From contig NZ_JAKKFD010000038.1 in assembly GCF_022229005.1 (NCBI RefSeq), positions 36,244 to 100,243 of the forward strand: a stretch of DNA of 64,000 nt. The letters run 5' to 3'. Both the position numbers and the translations under genes were made by a program. The notes below the pieces were generated by a model. It did not search any database and was not told where the DNA came from. It worked only from the letters and a program-made list of their open reading frames with translations. This document shows, piece after piece, positions 40,891 to 49,669 of this stretch; within the stretch, counting starts at the first letter, position 1, and every line of letters starts with the position of its first letter. Source of the DNA: Micromonospora trifolii (GTDB lineage Bacteria; Actinomycetota; Actinomycetes; Mycobacteriales; Micromonosporaceae).

Positions 40891-42177
40891 ATGCAACGAA
40901 CCCTGTCCCAGCACCTGCCCGCCAGGATCGGCACGACAGTGCGGATCGCCGGCTGGGTGCACCGCCGCCGACTGCTCAAGTCGGTGGCCTTCCTGATCGT
41001 GCGCGACGCCACCGGCCTGGCCCAGGTGGTCGTCACCGACCCGGCCGTCCGCGCCGAGCTGGAGAAACTCACCGAGGAGACGGTCGTCGAGGTCACCGCG
41101 ACGGCCACCGCGAACGGCACGGCGCCCGCCGGGGTCGAGCTGACCGACCCGACGGTACGTCCCCTCGGGTCGCCCGCCGTGCCGCCACCGTTCGACCTGT
41201 ACCGGCCGGCACTCACCGCGAGCCTGCCCACCCAGCTGGACAACGCGCCCACCGCGCTGCGGCACCCCACCCGGTCGGCCGCGCTGCGGATCTCGGCGGC
41301 CGCGGTGGCCGGGTTCCGGGCCGCACTCGACGCCCAGGACTTCGTGGAGGTCCACACGCCGAAGGTGGTCAGCTCCAGCACCGAGAGCGGGGCGAACGTG
41401 TTCGCGCTGGACTGGTTCGGCCGACCCGCCTACCTGGCCCAGTCGCCGCAGTTCTACAAGCAGCTGATGGTCGGCGTCTTCGAACGCGTCTACGAGGTGG
41501 GGCCGGTCTTCCGGGCCGAACCGCACGACACCGTCCGGCACCTCGCCCAGTACACGTCGCTCGACGCGGAGCTGGGCTTCGTCACCGACCACCGGGACGT
41601 GATGCGCGTGCTGCGCGACACAGTGGCCGGGATGCTGGACGCGGTGAGCGGGCGGGCCGGCGACGCCCTGGCGACGCTCGACGTCACACCGCCGCAGGTG
41701 CCGGCGCAGATCCCGGCGGTGCACTTCACCGAGGCGCTGACGATCGCCGGCGCGCCCGCCGACGAGCCGGACCTCGCGCCCGCCCACGAACGGGCGCTGG
41801 GCGAGTGGGCAGTGCGCGAACACGGGTCGGACTTCCTCTTCGTCACCGGCTACCCGATGGCGAAGCGACCCTTCTACACCCACCCGGACCCGACGCGGCC
41901 CGCGTACTCGAACGGGTTTGACCTGCTCTTCCGTGGCCTGGAGCTGGTCACCGGCGGGCAGCGGCTGCACCGGCACGCCGACTACCTGGCGGCGTTGGCG
42001 GCCCGGGGTGAGCCGGTCGAGCCGTACGCCGGCTACCTGGACGCGTTCCGGCACGGCATGCCACCGCATGGTGGCTTCGCCATCGGCCTGGAACGGTTCG
42101 TGGCCCGGCTGGTCGGCGCGGCGAACGTCCGGGAGGTCACCGCGTTCCCGCGTGACCTGCACCGCCTGACGCCCTAG
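40891..42177 (+). CDS. aspS: Aspartyl-tRNA synthetase, short archaeal-type (probably non-discriminating)
   Basis: A 428-residue class IIb synthetase of the archaeal/eukaryotic AspRS length, without the GAD insertion that makes ordinary bacterial AspRS about 590 residues. An N-terminal OB anticodon-binding domain (VRIAGWVHRRRLLKSVAFLIVRD) is followed by the class II core. Motif 2 is YEVGPVFRAEPHDT with HLAQYTSLDAELGF; motif 3 is GGFAIGLERFVARL at about 391. QSPQFYKQLMVGVFERVYEVG is typical. It charges tRNA-Asp and possibly tRNA-Asn. The host presumably also has a full-length AspRS elsewhere. A T-box leader controls it. The ATG at 40891 has GAGGAG about 11 nt upstream. Confidence 0.9.
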   Translation: MQRTLSQHLPARIGTTVRIAGWVHRRRLLKSVAFLIVRDATGLAQVVVTDPAVRAELEKLTEETVVEVTATATANGTAPAGVELTDPTVRPLGSPAVPPPFDLYRPALTASLPTQLDNAPTALRHPTRSAALRISAAAVAGFRAALDAQDFVEVHTPKVVSSSTESGANVFALDWFGRPAYLAQSPQFYKQLMVGVFERVYEVGPVFRAEPHDTVRHLAQYTSLDAELGFVTDHRDVMRVLRDTVAGMLDAVSGRAGDALATLDVTPPQVPAQIPAVHFTEALTIAGAPADEPDLAPAHERALGEWAVREHGSDFLFVTGYPMAKRPFYTHPDPTRPAYSNGFDLLFRGLELVTGGQRLHRHADYLAALAARGEPVEPYAGYLDAFRHGMPPHGGFAIGLERFVARLVGAANVREVTAFPRDLHRLTP

Positions 42178-42185
42178 GAGGTGCG

Positions 42186-42224
42186 CCCCGCCGGCCCACT
42201 CGATCGGGGAGAGGGTCGGCGGGG
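42186..42224. terminator. Hairpin between AspRS and VOC genes
   Basis: A 12-bp stem with one G-U pair (42186-42197 CCCCGCCGGCCC with 42213-42224), located between the stops of two convergent genes. It is probably a shared terminator. Confidence 0.6.
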
Positions 42225-42226
42225 GC

Positions 42227-42619
42227 TCAGGCGCGGCCGAGCAGGTCCCAGAGATTGCCGGCGATGTCGCGGAAGACGGCGACCCGGCCGTACGGCTCGG
42301 TGCGTGGCGGCCTGACGAACTCGACGTGCATCTCGACCATCCGGCGGTAGGTGGCGTCGAAGTCGTCGACCTGGAGGAAGAACCCGACGCGGCCGTGGGT
42401 CTGGTCGCCTACCGCGGACTCCTGCCGCTCACCGTCGGCCTGGGCCAGCAGCAGCCCGGTGCCGCCACCCGGCGGGCGGACCACCACCCAGCGCTTCGGC
42501 CGCCCGTCGTTGGTCAGCGACGGGGTGTCCTCGGCCAGCTCGAAGCCGAGGACGTCGGTGAAGAAGGCGATGGCCGGGTCGTACTCGCTGACGACGACGG
42601 TAACAAGATCGATCTGCAC
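42227..42619 (-). CDS. VOC-family (glyoxalase-fold) protein
   Basis: A 130-residue VOC protein: MQIDLVTVVVSEYDPAIAFF plus TDVLGFEL forms the first module, and RVGFFLQVDDFDATYRRMVE with GRVAVFRDIAGNLWDLLG the second. It resembles the actinobacterial glyoxalase/extradiol-type small proteins, with an early metal-ligand position that is not the canonical His. It may bind a small molecule; the substrate is unknown. The ATG at 42619 opens the conserved strand. It is co-directional with lipB, 48 bp downstream of that gene's promoter-side neighbour, but has its own upstream gap. Confidence 0.85.
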   Translation of the reverse strand: MQIDLVTVVVSEYDPAIAFFTDVLGFELAEDTPSLTNDGRPKRWVVVRPPGGGTGLLLAQADGERQESAVGDQTHGRVGFFLQVDDFDATYRRMVEMHVEFVRPPRTEPYGRVAVFRDIAGNLWDLLGRA

Positions 42620-42667
42620 CGACCGAGGGTAGGCCGACCGTCGGTCACCGCGGCGCGCGGCCGGGTC

Positions 42668-43309
42668 TCAGATCGTGACGAGGGTGGAGAGTCGGCGCTC
42701 GACCACCGGCAGCACGTCGGCGACGCTGATCGGGCGGCCCAGCTCGGCGGTGAGCGAGGTGACGCCCGCGTCCCGGATGCCGCACGGCACGATCCGGTCG
42801 AAGTACGTCAGGTCGCAGTCGCAGTTGATCGAGAAGCCGTGCAGGGTGACGCCCCGGGCCACCCGGATGCCGATGGCCGCCACCTTGCGGGCCGGCCCCC
42901 GCTCGTCCTCGGGCACCCAGACCCCGCTGCGTCCCTCGACCCGGCCGGCGGTCAGCCCGAACTCGGCGCACACGTCGATGAGCAGCTCTTCGGTCCGACG
43001 CACGTAGGCGACCACGTCCACCGGGTCGGGCAGGCGCAGGATCGGGTAGCCGACGAGCTGCCCCGGCCCATGCCAGGTGATCTTGCCGCCGCGGTCCACG
43101 TCGACGACCGGAGTGCCGTCCATGGGTCGGTCCCACGGTTCGGTGCGCTTGCCCGCGGTGTAGACGCTCGGGTGCTCCAGCAGCAGCACTGTGTCGCCGC
43201 GCTCGCCAGCCACCACCGACTCGTGCAGGCGCCGCTGCTCGTCCCAGGCGGCCTGGTAGTCGAGCAGGCCGGCACGGACGGCCGTCAGGCCGGGGGTCGT
43301 CGTCGTCAC
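42668..43309 (-). CDS. lipB: Octanoyltransferase
   Basis: A 213-residue LipB that moves octanoyl groups from ACP to lipoyl-domain lysines, the step before LipA. Catalytic Lys is in ARKVAAIGIRV and Cys in IVPCGIRDAGVTSL; HPSVYTAGKRTEP and TWHGPGQLVGYPILRL are signatures. The GTG at 43309 is preferred to the ATG at 43342 because TAGGCT (complement of 43317-43322) lies 7 nt upstream of it, giving a leaderless transcript, whereas the longer form would put that box inside the gene. It is separated from lipA by the VOC and AspRS genes. Its partner complexes are encoded at 54-61 kb. Confidence 0.94.
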   Translation of the reverse strand: MTTTTPGLTAVRAGLLDYQAAWDEQRRLHESVVAGERGDTVLLLEHPSVYTAGKRTEPWDRPMDGTPVVDVDRGGKITWHGPGQLVGYPILRLPDPVDVVAYVRRTEELLIDVCAEFGLTAGRVEGRSGVWVPEDERGPARKVAAIGIRVARGVTLHGFSINCDCDLTYFDRIVPCGIRDAGVTSLTAELGRPISVADVLPVVERRLSTLVTI

Positions 43310-43390
43310 GGCAACCAGCCTAGTCCCGCTAACGGCGATCATCCCTGGTGAGCCGCCTCACCGGGCGGGCCCGCCGAGACTCGCCCGACC

Positions 43391-44003
43391 TCAGTCGCTC
43401 GGTGCCGGGGCGGCCGAGCGACGGCGGCGCAGATGGCGGACGACGAGAGCGACCGCGAGCAGCGTCGGCACGCCCAGCGTCAGGTGGACCCAGAGCGGGG
43501 CGGCGAACGGCGACGGCCGGGGCTCCGACCCACCGAACGCGGCCCCGGTCAGCAGGTCGCCCGGCACCATCAGGTTGGTCGGGGCCCGGCGCAGCCGTCG
43601 AAGGCGAGCAGCGCGAGCCGCCGGCCGTCGGGAGGCCAGGCGGCCGGGCCGGCCAGCATCCGCCGGTCGCCCAGGTCGACCTGCCAACGAGGGCCGCCAC
43701 CCGCCGGGTCGACGACCACCAGTCGTTGGCGCTCGGCGAGTTGGGCCGGCACGTCCGGCCAGCCGGTGACCGCCACCAGGTCGCCACCGGGTGACCAGGC
43801 CGCTGCGGTGTGCGCGGCGAAGGTGCCGATGTCGATGACCCGCTCGGTGCCCTGGTACGGGTCGACGACGAGCAGGTCGTCGGGCTTCTCCGGGTCGTTC
43901 AGCTGCTGGTCGTGGCCGTGGCGGGTGGCGCGCCGAGCGCGACGAGCCCCAGCGCGAACCCGGCCACGGCGGCACGCCGCAATCGCCCGCCGGTCAATTT
44001 CAT
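43391..44003 (-). pseudogene. Decayed secreted beta-propeller (TolB/WD40-like) protein gene
   Basis: Three coding pieces lie in three frames. From 44003, MKLTGGRLRRAAVAGFALGL and VALGAPPATA form a signal peptide that stops within a few codons. In another frame, HGHDQQLNDPEKPDDLLVVD, then HTAAAWSPGGDLVAVTGW and WPPDGRRLALLAFDG, are beta-propeller repeats. In the third, PSPFAAPLWVHLTLGVPTLL and AVALVVRHLRRRR form a C-terminal membrane anchor ending at 43391. An intact ancestor would be a membrane-anchored secreted propeller protein of larger size; at least two frameshifts and probably deletions have destroyed it. Sequencing error is less likely to explain two breaks plus short length. Confidence 0.75.
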
Positions 44004-44060
44004 CGGCCCATTAGACGCGATGGCGGCCGGTCGTGATGCCCCGGCTGGCCGCGTCGCTGT

Positions 44061-45893
44061 CTACCGATCGGCAGGGGGGATGCGCCAGAGCCAGACGTCG
44101 TCGACCCGTTGCGGCTCACCGAACAGGGCGGTGCCGGTACGCAGCAGCGCCCCCTCGTCGACCTCGAACTTCGCGCCGTGCACCTCGTCGGCGAGCACCA
44201 CAGTCTCGATGCGCCAGTGCCGCAGGTCCGACTGGACCTCCCGGATCGTCCCGTCGGTGACGATGGGGACCAGCCCGGTGCGCCCGGCCTGGTCCATCAA
44301 CGCGCTCAGCGTGCGCGGCACCGGGCCGATCCGGCCCCGCCCGTCCGGCCCGCCGGGGCCGAGGAAGAAGCCACCCGGGATGGCGAACTCGCCCTGCCGG
44401 TGCGACAACGCGTACGCCTGCCAGCGCTGGCCGTCCGGGTAGATGTCCACAGTCAGCGGCACCGGGGTCAGCACCCCGTCGGGTGAGACGTAGTCCCGCC
44501 ACGTGCCGGAGGTGATGAAGCGCGGGATCGGCTCCCGCTCGTCGGTCAGCAGCGGGGTGGGCAGCAGCGGCACCAGGGCCACCGCGAAACCGAGCAGCCA
44601 GGCCAGCTCCGTGGAGCGGTGCCGGGGTGGTGCGGCGCGCAACTGGTCGACGACGTACGCCAGCAACAGCCCGACCACCGGCGCGACAACCAGCGCCAGC
44701 CGGGCCGGTAGCGCGGCGTTCACCACCGGCAGTTGTCCGACCAGGTCGAACGGCATGGGCAGATCGGTGCGTCGGCCGTCGACCTTGGCGACGGGCCCGA
44801 AGGAGAGCACCGTGAAGATCAGCGCGAGGGCGCCCAGCGCCCAGAGGGTGGCCCGGCGGTGCGGGTCGGCGCGCCGCCAGAGCACGACGAAACAGACCAC
44901 TGTGAGCACCAGCAGCGGGATGCCGAAAAACGAGTTCTCCTCGGTCGGGTTCGGCGCCAGCGAGGTGCCCAGTCCGGCCTCGCCGGCCAGCGAGCGGCGC
45001 GGGAAGGCGGCGAACGCCGCGATGTCCTCGGAGTGGATGACCGGGTCGAAGCCGGTGCCGTGGAACCGTTGCGGCCCGGCGAAGTGCAACCACAGGGGGT
45101 ACGACAGCAGCACCCCGGCGACCACTGCGGTCACCCCGAGCCCGCGAAGGAAGTTGGGCAGCGCGGCGCGGGCCTCCACCCGGTTGGCCGGGTGCAGCGC
45201 CCAGATGGCGACGAACACCCCCAGCGCCAGCGCGGTGAAGAAGAGCCCCTCGGCGGCGATCGAGAAGGCCACCGCGACCAGCACGCCGAGGATCAGCCCG
45301 TCGCGCAGCCAGTGCCCGGCGCGGCGCAGCGCGAACAGCCGCCAGATCAGCAGCGGCACCAGCCAACCGGCGGTCCAGTTCAGGTGCGCGTTGGCGTGCG
45401 ACACCATGCCGGGGGAGTAGGCGATGAACAGGGCGCCGACCCCGGCGGCCAGCCGGCTGCGGACCAGGTGCCGGGAGAGCAGCCAGTACCAGACCAGGGC
45501 GGTGGCGAGCAGGTTCAGGGTGAGGATCACCAGGAACGTCGCCGGCGGCCCGATCAGGTACGTGAGCGGAGCGAAGACCACCGCGTACACAGTGATTGTC
45601 GTGTTCACCGCGAGGTTCACGCCGTCCGGGACGTTGATCAGGTAGGTGAAGAGCGGGTTGTCCCAGTGGGTGACCGCGTGCCCGCCGAAGGCCAGCAGCC
45701 ATTCGAACAGCGCCTGGTCGCTGGAGTTGACGGTGATCGTGCGGACGTTCGGGTCCCGCCACAGCCCACTGGTCACCCAGACGGCGAGCGCGAGCGCCAC
45801 CAGCACGACGATCAGGTCGGCCCGGCGGTCCCGGACGGCGCGCGGCGGTGACGCGGGTGCGGGCCCGGTGGCCAGCGACGGGGAGGACGGCAC
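44061..45893 (-). CDS. Large GT-C-like polytopic membrane protein
   Basis: A 610-residue protein with about eleven to twelve hydrophobic segments in residues 25-430 and a soluble C-terminal domain of about 180 residues. The first loop contains NSSDQALFEWLLAFGGHAVT and then NPLFTYLINVPDGVNLAVNT, typical of actinobacterial glycosyltransferase-like membrane proteins with a DQ in place of the DE/DD acidic pair. FIAYSPGMVSHANAHLNWTA is another conserved loop. The sugar donor is probably polyprenyl-linked; acceptor and role are unknown. It has its own upstream region facing the divergent esterase gene. It is the fifth large envelope-glycan-type membrane protein in the window. Confidence 0.7.
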   Translation of the reverse strand: MPSSPSLATGPAPASPPRAVRDRRADLIVVLVALALAVWVTSGLWRDPNVRTITVNSSDQALFEWLLAFGGHAVTHWDNPLFTYLINVPDGVNLAVNTTITVYAVVFAPLTYLIGPPATFLVILTLNLLATALVWYWLLSRHLVRSRLAAGVGALFIAYSPGMVSHANAHLNWTAGWLVPLLIWRLFALRRAGHWLRDGLILGVLVAVAFSIAAEGLFFTALALGVFVAIWALHPANRVEARAALPNFLRGLGVTAVVAGVLLSYPLWLHFAGPQRFHGTGFDPVIHSEDIAAFAAFPRRSLAGEAGLGTSLAPNPTEENSFFGIPLLVLTVVCFVVLWRRADPHRRATLWALGALALIFTVLSFGPVAKVDGRRTDLPMPFDLVGQLPVVNAALPARLALVVAPVVGLLLAYVVDQLRAAPPRHRSTELAWLLGFAVALVPLLPTPLLTDEREPIPRFITSGTWRDYVSPDGVLTPVPLTVDIYPDGQRWQAYALSHRQGEFAIPGGFFLGPGGPDGRGRIGPVPRTLSALMDQAGRTGLVPIVTDGTIREVQSDLRHWRIETVVLADEVHGAKFEVDEGALLRTGTALFGEPQRVDDVWLWRIPPADR

Positions 45894-46111
45894 GCAGCGG
45901 ACGTTACCAACCGGACCTGGACGGGCCGGTCAGACCTGCAAGGACGGGACCGTTGGGGACGGATTCGGCCCACCACGTCGACGGTTTGACGTACACAGCG
46001 TCCGTCGTGAATGTGTGAGTGTGCCCCATGTCATAGCGGCGACACATCGTCGTAACGTCACGGCAACTCGACCGTGACCCAGTTCACAGTCCGCCCCCTC
46101 AGGAGGCCGCC
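45894..46111. promoter_or_regulatory. Divergent intergenic region, esterase promoter side
   Basis: A 218-bp gap between divergent genes. It is less GC-rich from 45970 to 46085, consistent with promoters. AGGAGG (46101-46106) is the esterase ribosome site. No convincing operator was found. Confidence 0.4.
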
Positions 46112-47335
46112 GTGCGCCGCTCCTCGTCCACCCTCACCCGGCTGCTCGGTGCGGTCGCCGGGCTCGCCCTCGCCGTAGCGGGCGCGGTCGCCGTCGCCGC
46201 ACCAGCCCAGGCCGCCACGCTCACCCAGGTGACCGGGTTCGGCTCCAACCCCGGCAACCTCGCCATGTACGCCTACCGGCCGGACGGCCTGCCGGCCAAC
46301 TCCCCGGCCGTCGTCCTGCTGCACGGCTGCACCCAGAACGCCTCCGGCTACTTCGCCAACTCCGGCTGGCAGAAGTACGCCGACCAGTGGAAGTTCGCCC
46401 TGATCGTCGCCCAGCAGCCCTCCGGCAACAACGCCAACTCCTGCTTCAACTTCTTCGAGGCGGGCGACACCACCCGGGGTCAGGGCGAGGCGCTGTCCAT
46501 CAAGCAGATGGTCGACCACGCCAAGGCGAACTTCGCGGTGAACGGCTCCCGGGTCTACGTCAGCGGACTCTCCGCCGGTGGGGCGATGAGCGCTGTCATG
46601 CTGGCCACCTACCCGGACGTCTTCGCTGCCGGATCGATCATCGCGGGCATCCCGTACCGCTGCGCCACCAGCATGGTCAATGCGTTCAGCTGCATGAACC
46701 CGGGTGCGGACAAGACCCCGGCCGCCTGGGGCGACCTGGTCCGTGGCGCGTACTCCGGCTACACCGGCCCGCGCCCCCGGGTGGCCATCTGGCACGGCAC
46801 CTCGGACACCACTGTCACCCCGCTCAACGGCACCGAGTCCCGCGACCAGTGGACCAACGTGCGGGGCGTGTCGCAGACCCCGACCAGCACCTCGTCGCTG
46901 CCCGCCAACACCAGCCTCGAGGTGTACGGCAACGACGACGTGCGGCTCTACCGGGTCTCCGGGATGGGCCATGGCACCCCGGTCGACCCGGGCTCGGCGG
47001 CCGAGCAGTGCGGCACCGCTGGCGCGTACTTCCTGGACACCATCTGCTCGACGTACCGTGACGCGCTCTTCTTCGGTCTGAACGGCGGCGGAACCAACCC
47101 GACCCCGACCCCGACGGCCACCCTCACCCCCACGCCGACCCCGACGGTCACCCCGACCACGCCGCCGACCTGCGTGACGGCCAGCAACTACGCGCATGTG
47201 GCGGCCGGTCGGGCGTACCAGTCCGGCGGCTACGCCTACGCCAACGGCTCCAACCAGCGCATGGGCCTGTACAACACCTTCTACACCAGCGCCCTCAAGC
47301 AGACCGCCCCCAACCACTGGGTAATCGGCTGCTGA
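46112..47335 (+). CDS. Secreted PHB depolymerase/feruloyl esterase-family hydrolase with binding domain
   Basis: A 407-residue secreted enzyme. A signal peptide (RRSSSTLTRLL, a hydrophobic core, APAQAAT) precedes an esterase-PHB-family alpha/beta hydrolase: VVLLHGCTQNASGY holds the oxyanion HGC motif, GLSAGGAMSAVML the nucleophile Ser, and SGMGHGTPVDPGS the His. A Thr/Pro linker (NPTPTPTATLTPTPTPTVTP) leads to a 55-residue C-terminal domain starting CVTASNYAHVAAGRAYQSGG, like the substrate-binding domain of extracellular PHB depolymerases, with a terminal Cys pair. It should hydrolyse extracellular polyesters or esterified plant polymers. The GTG at 46112 has AGGAGG 6 nt upstream. Confidence 0.9.
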   Translation: MRRSSSTLTRLLGAVAGLALAVAGAVAVAAPAQAATLTQVTGFGSNPGNLAMYAYRPDGLPANSPAVVLLHGCTQNASGYFANSGWQKYADQWKFALIVAQQPSGNNANSCFNFFEAGDTTRGQGEALSIKQMVDHAKANFAVNGSRVYVSGLSAGGAMSAVMLATYPDVFAAGSIIAGIPYRCATSMVNAFSCMNPGADKTPAAWGDLVRGAYSGYTGPRPRVAIWHGTSDTTVTPLNGTESRDQWTNVRGVSQTPTSTSSLPANTSLEVYGNDDVRLYRVSGMGHGTPVDPGSAAEQCGTAGAYFLDTICSTYRDALFFGLNGGGTNPTPTPTATLTPTPTPTVTPTTPPTCVTASNYAHVAAGRAYQSGGYAYANGSNQRMGLYNTFYTSALKQTAPNHWVIGC

Positions 47336-47365
47336 GCGAGGGCTCCACCCCGCACCGACACCCGT

Positions 47366-47425
47366 GTTGATCAAGAGGTTTGCGTCAGATTCCGGCCTTC
47401 GGATGACGCAAACCTCTTGATCAAC
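47366..47425. terminator. Palindrome TGATCAAGAGGTTTGCGTCA family, copy 1
   Basis: Perfect 22-bp arms 47366-47387 and 47404-47425 with a 16-nt loop. The central 20 bases, TGATCAAGAGGTTTGCGTCA, are identical to the arms at 60924-60979. It lies 30 bp after the esterase stop at a convergent junction. Confidence 0.88.
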
Positions 47426-47448
47426 TGCGTTGGGGCGTCGGCGAGGTC

Positions 47449-47529
47449 CATGATCCACTCCTGTTCACGGAAGTCGGGGCATCCGGGACGCCGGGATGCC
47501 CCGACATCAAGGAAGCCGAGTCGATCATG
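47449..47529. repeat. Nested palindrome, family shared with 18023-18099
   Basis: Outer arms CATGATCCACTC (47449-47460) and GAGTCGATCATG (47518-47529, one mismatch). Inner perfect arms GTCGGGGCATCC (47473-47484) and GGATGCCCCGAC (47494-47505). In reverse complement its blocks align with the element at 18023-18099. Confidence 0.8.
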
Positions 47530-47563
47530 CCGGCCCGCCACGTGGGCGGGAGCGCGACGCGGG

Positions 47564-48466
47564 TTAGGGGGTTGTCAGGGCCGCTTTCAGGGCGGCGGGG
47601 AGGGTGGGGTGCTGGTAGGGGTAGGCGGCTCTCGCCAGGACTCCGGGGAGGACCCGGGTGCTGGTGAGGGCCTCGTGGGCGAAGCCGCCGAGGACCACCT
47701 TGAGCGCCAGCGCGGGGATCGGGATGATCGCCGGGCGGTGCAGCTGCCGGGCCAGCTCGCGGGTGAACTCGACGTTCGTCACCGGGTTCGGCCCCACCAC
47801 GTTCACCGGGCCGGCGACCTCGTCGTGGTCCAGCAGGAAGCGGGTCGCGTTCAGCCAGTCGGCCATCGAGATCCACGGCAGCCACTGCCGGCCGCTGCCC
47901 AGCCGGCCGGCGATGCCCAGCTTGAACGGCAGCAGCTGCGGCTTGAGCAGCCCGCCGTCGCGGTCCAGCGGCAGACCGGTACGCAGCCGGACCACGCGTA
48001 CCCCGGCGTCCTCGGCGGGCCGGGTCGCGGCCTCCCACACCCGGCAGACGTCGGCCAGGAAGCCCTCGCCGGCCGGCGCGTCCTCCTCGACCGCCCGGTC
48101 GCCCGTGTTGCCGTACCAGCCGACCGCCGATGAGTTGAGCAGCACCCGGGGTCGGTCCGCGGCGGGCAGCCCGGCGATGGTGGTCGCCAGCGTGGTGGTG
48201 CTGTCCACCCGGCTGGTGCGGATCAACCGGCGGTAGTCGTCGTTCCAGCGTTTGTCGCCGACGCCCGCGCCGGCCAGGTTGACCACGGCGTCGGCCTCGG
48301 CGACCACGGCCGGGTCGAGCTGCCCGGCGGCCGGGTCCCACCGACGCTCCTGCGAGTCGCGCGGCGACCGACGGACCAGCCGGGTGATCTGGTGCCCGTC
48401 CGCCGCGAGCCGGTCGGCCAGCCGGGTGCCGAGGAAGCCGGACGCGCCGGCCAGAAGGATCCGCAT
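47564..48466 (-). CDS. TIGR01777-family NAD-binding epimerase/SDR protein
   Basis: A 300-residue extended-SDR protein with MRILLAGASGFLGTRLADRL at the start, LNSSAVGWYGNTGDRAVEED in the active-site region and the DUF1731-type C-terminus (LPIPALALKVVLGGFAHEAL, then LPAALKAAL). The family is annotated as cell-division inhibitor SulA-like or epimerase, without a proven activity. It corresponds to Rv2216, which lies next to lipB in M. tuberculosis; here they are about 4 kb apart. The ATG at 48466 was chosen because it begins the Rossmann fold. It converges on the esterase. Confidence 0.9.
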   Translation of the reverse strand: MRILLAGASGFLGTRLADRLAADGHQITRLVRRSPRDSQERRWDPAAGQLDPAVVAEADAVVNLAGAGVGDKRWNDDYRRLIRTSRVDSTTTLATTIAGLPAADRPRVLLNSSAVGWYGNTGDRAVEEDAPAGEGFLADVCRVWEAATRPAEDAGVRVVRLRTGLPLDRDGGLLKPQLLPFKLGIAGRLGSGRQWLPWISMADWLNATRFLLDHDEVAGPVNVVGPNPVTNVEFTRELARQLHRPAIIPIPALALKVVLGGFAHEALTSTRVLPGVLARAAYPYQHPTLPAALKAALTTP

Positions 48467-48787
48467 ACCCCCATCTTCGTTCACGACGGCGCCGGCGGAT
48501 GCGCGGCGCGGCCAACGCGCCGGCTGCGGGACGTACCGGCGACGAAAAATTGCGCGGACCGCCGAGAAGCGCGGAAAACGCAGGTCAACGGCTGTTCCGG
48601 GTACGAAAAAGGGCTGCCGCGCGCATTCGGGGCCGGTCGCGTTTGCACAGGTCAGAGCGAACGTGAATGCGGTGTTCGCGATTGCTTTCCGGCATCGATC
48701 TGGCTGACCATGAGCCATCCGAGAGTGCCCCCGTTTGGCGGGGTCGACTCACCGTGCCCGCCGTCGGGCGACAGCCGAGGAGGAACC
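48467..48787. promoter_or_regulatory. 321-bp divergent intergenic region with low GC
   Basis: No gene is seen here. Bases about 48540-48720 are clearly less GC-rich than the rest, with runs such as GACGAAAAATTG and TACGAAAAAGGG, and probably hold promoters for one or both flanking genes. A purine-rich ribosome site (GAGGAGGAACC) for the NmrA-like gene is at its right end. A small RNA cannot be excluded. Confidence 0.4.
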
Positions 48788-49639
48788 ATGCCGATCCTGG
48801 TGACCGGAGCGACCGGAACCGTCGGAGGCAGCCTGGTCCGGCAACTGGTGGCCGCCGGCCACGACGTACGCGCACTGACCCGCGATCCCGCGTCGCCGGC
48901 GGCCGCCGCGCTGCCCAGCGGCGTGGAGGTGCTGGCGGGCGACTTCGCCAGGCCCGACACGCTGGCGCCGGCGCTGCGCGGCGTGACGCGCATGCACCTG
49001 GTCGCCATGGATGGGTACGGACCGCTGAGCACCGGGGCGGAGATCCTGGAACTGGCCCGGAAGGCCGGGGTCCGCCGGGTCACCCACCTCGGTCACAACG
49101 ATCCGAGCCGAGCCGACGACGACCCGCTCGAGGCCCCGCACCGGCCGCTGCACCGGGCGATCGAGAACTCGGGTCTGGAGTGGACACACGTGTTTCCCGG
49201 CGAGTTCATGGCGAACACTCGGGACTGGGCCCCCGCCATCCGGGCCGAGGGGGTGGTCCGCGCGCCGTTCGGTGACTGGAACAGCGCCCTGGTCCACGAG
49301 GCGGACATCGCCGCGGTCATCCTGGCGGCGCTCACCGACGACGGCCATGCCGGTCAGGTCTACCAGCCGACCGGCCCGGAGCCGGTCCGGCGCCGGGACG
49401 CGGTCGAGATGATCGGTGCGGCGATCGGCCGCCCGGTGCGGTTCGACGAATTGACCCCCGAGCAGGCCCGGGAGTACTGGAAGGACGACTATCCGGCCGA
49501 GGTGATCGAGTGGTTCCTGGAGATGGGGCGGTATCTCGACGGCAACGCGTGGGTCGCCCCGGACGTCGAGCAGGTGACCGGCCGCCCCGGGCGCACGTTC
49601 CGGCAGTGGGCCGTCGAGCACGCTGACGACTTCCGCTGA
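48788..49639 (+). CDS. NmrA-like NAD(P)-binding protein
   Basis: A 283-residue atypical SDR of the NmrA/NAD(P)H-azoreductase-like group: MPILVTGATGTVGGSLVRQL, DVRALTRDPASPAAAALP and GVEVLAGDFARPDTL. The classical Tyr-x-x-x-Lys catalytic pair is not seen, as is usual for NmrA-like members, which sense redox dinucleotides or act as quinone reductases. The C-terminal half contains EWTHVFPGEFMANTRDWAPA and the LTPEQAREYWKDDY region common in actinomycete homologs. The ATG at 48788 follows GAGGAGGAACC. It converges on the aldo/keto reductase gene with a 30-bp gap. The substrate is unknown. Confidence 0.85.
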   Translation: MPILVTGATGTVGGSLVRQLVAAGHDVRALTRDPASPAAAALPSGVEVLAGDFARPDTLAPALRGVTRMHLVAMDGYGPLSTGAEILELARKAGVRRVTHLGHNDPSRADDDPLEAPHRPLHRAIENSGLEWTHVFPGEFMANTRDWAPAIRAEGVVRAPFGDWNSALVHEADIAAVILAALTDDGHAGQVYQPTGPEPVRRRDAVEMIGAAIGRPVRFDELTPEQAREYWKDDYPAEVIEWFLEMGRYLDGNAWVAPDVEQVTGRPGRTFRQWAVEHADDFR

Positions 49640-49669
49640 CGACGCCCGGGGCGTGGACCGGCCCGGCGG

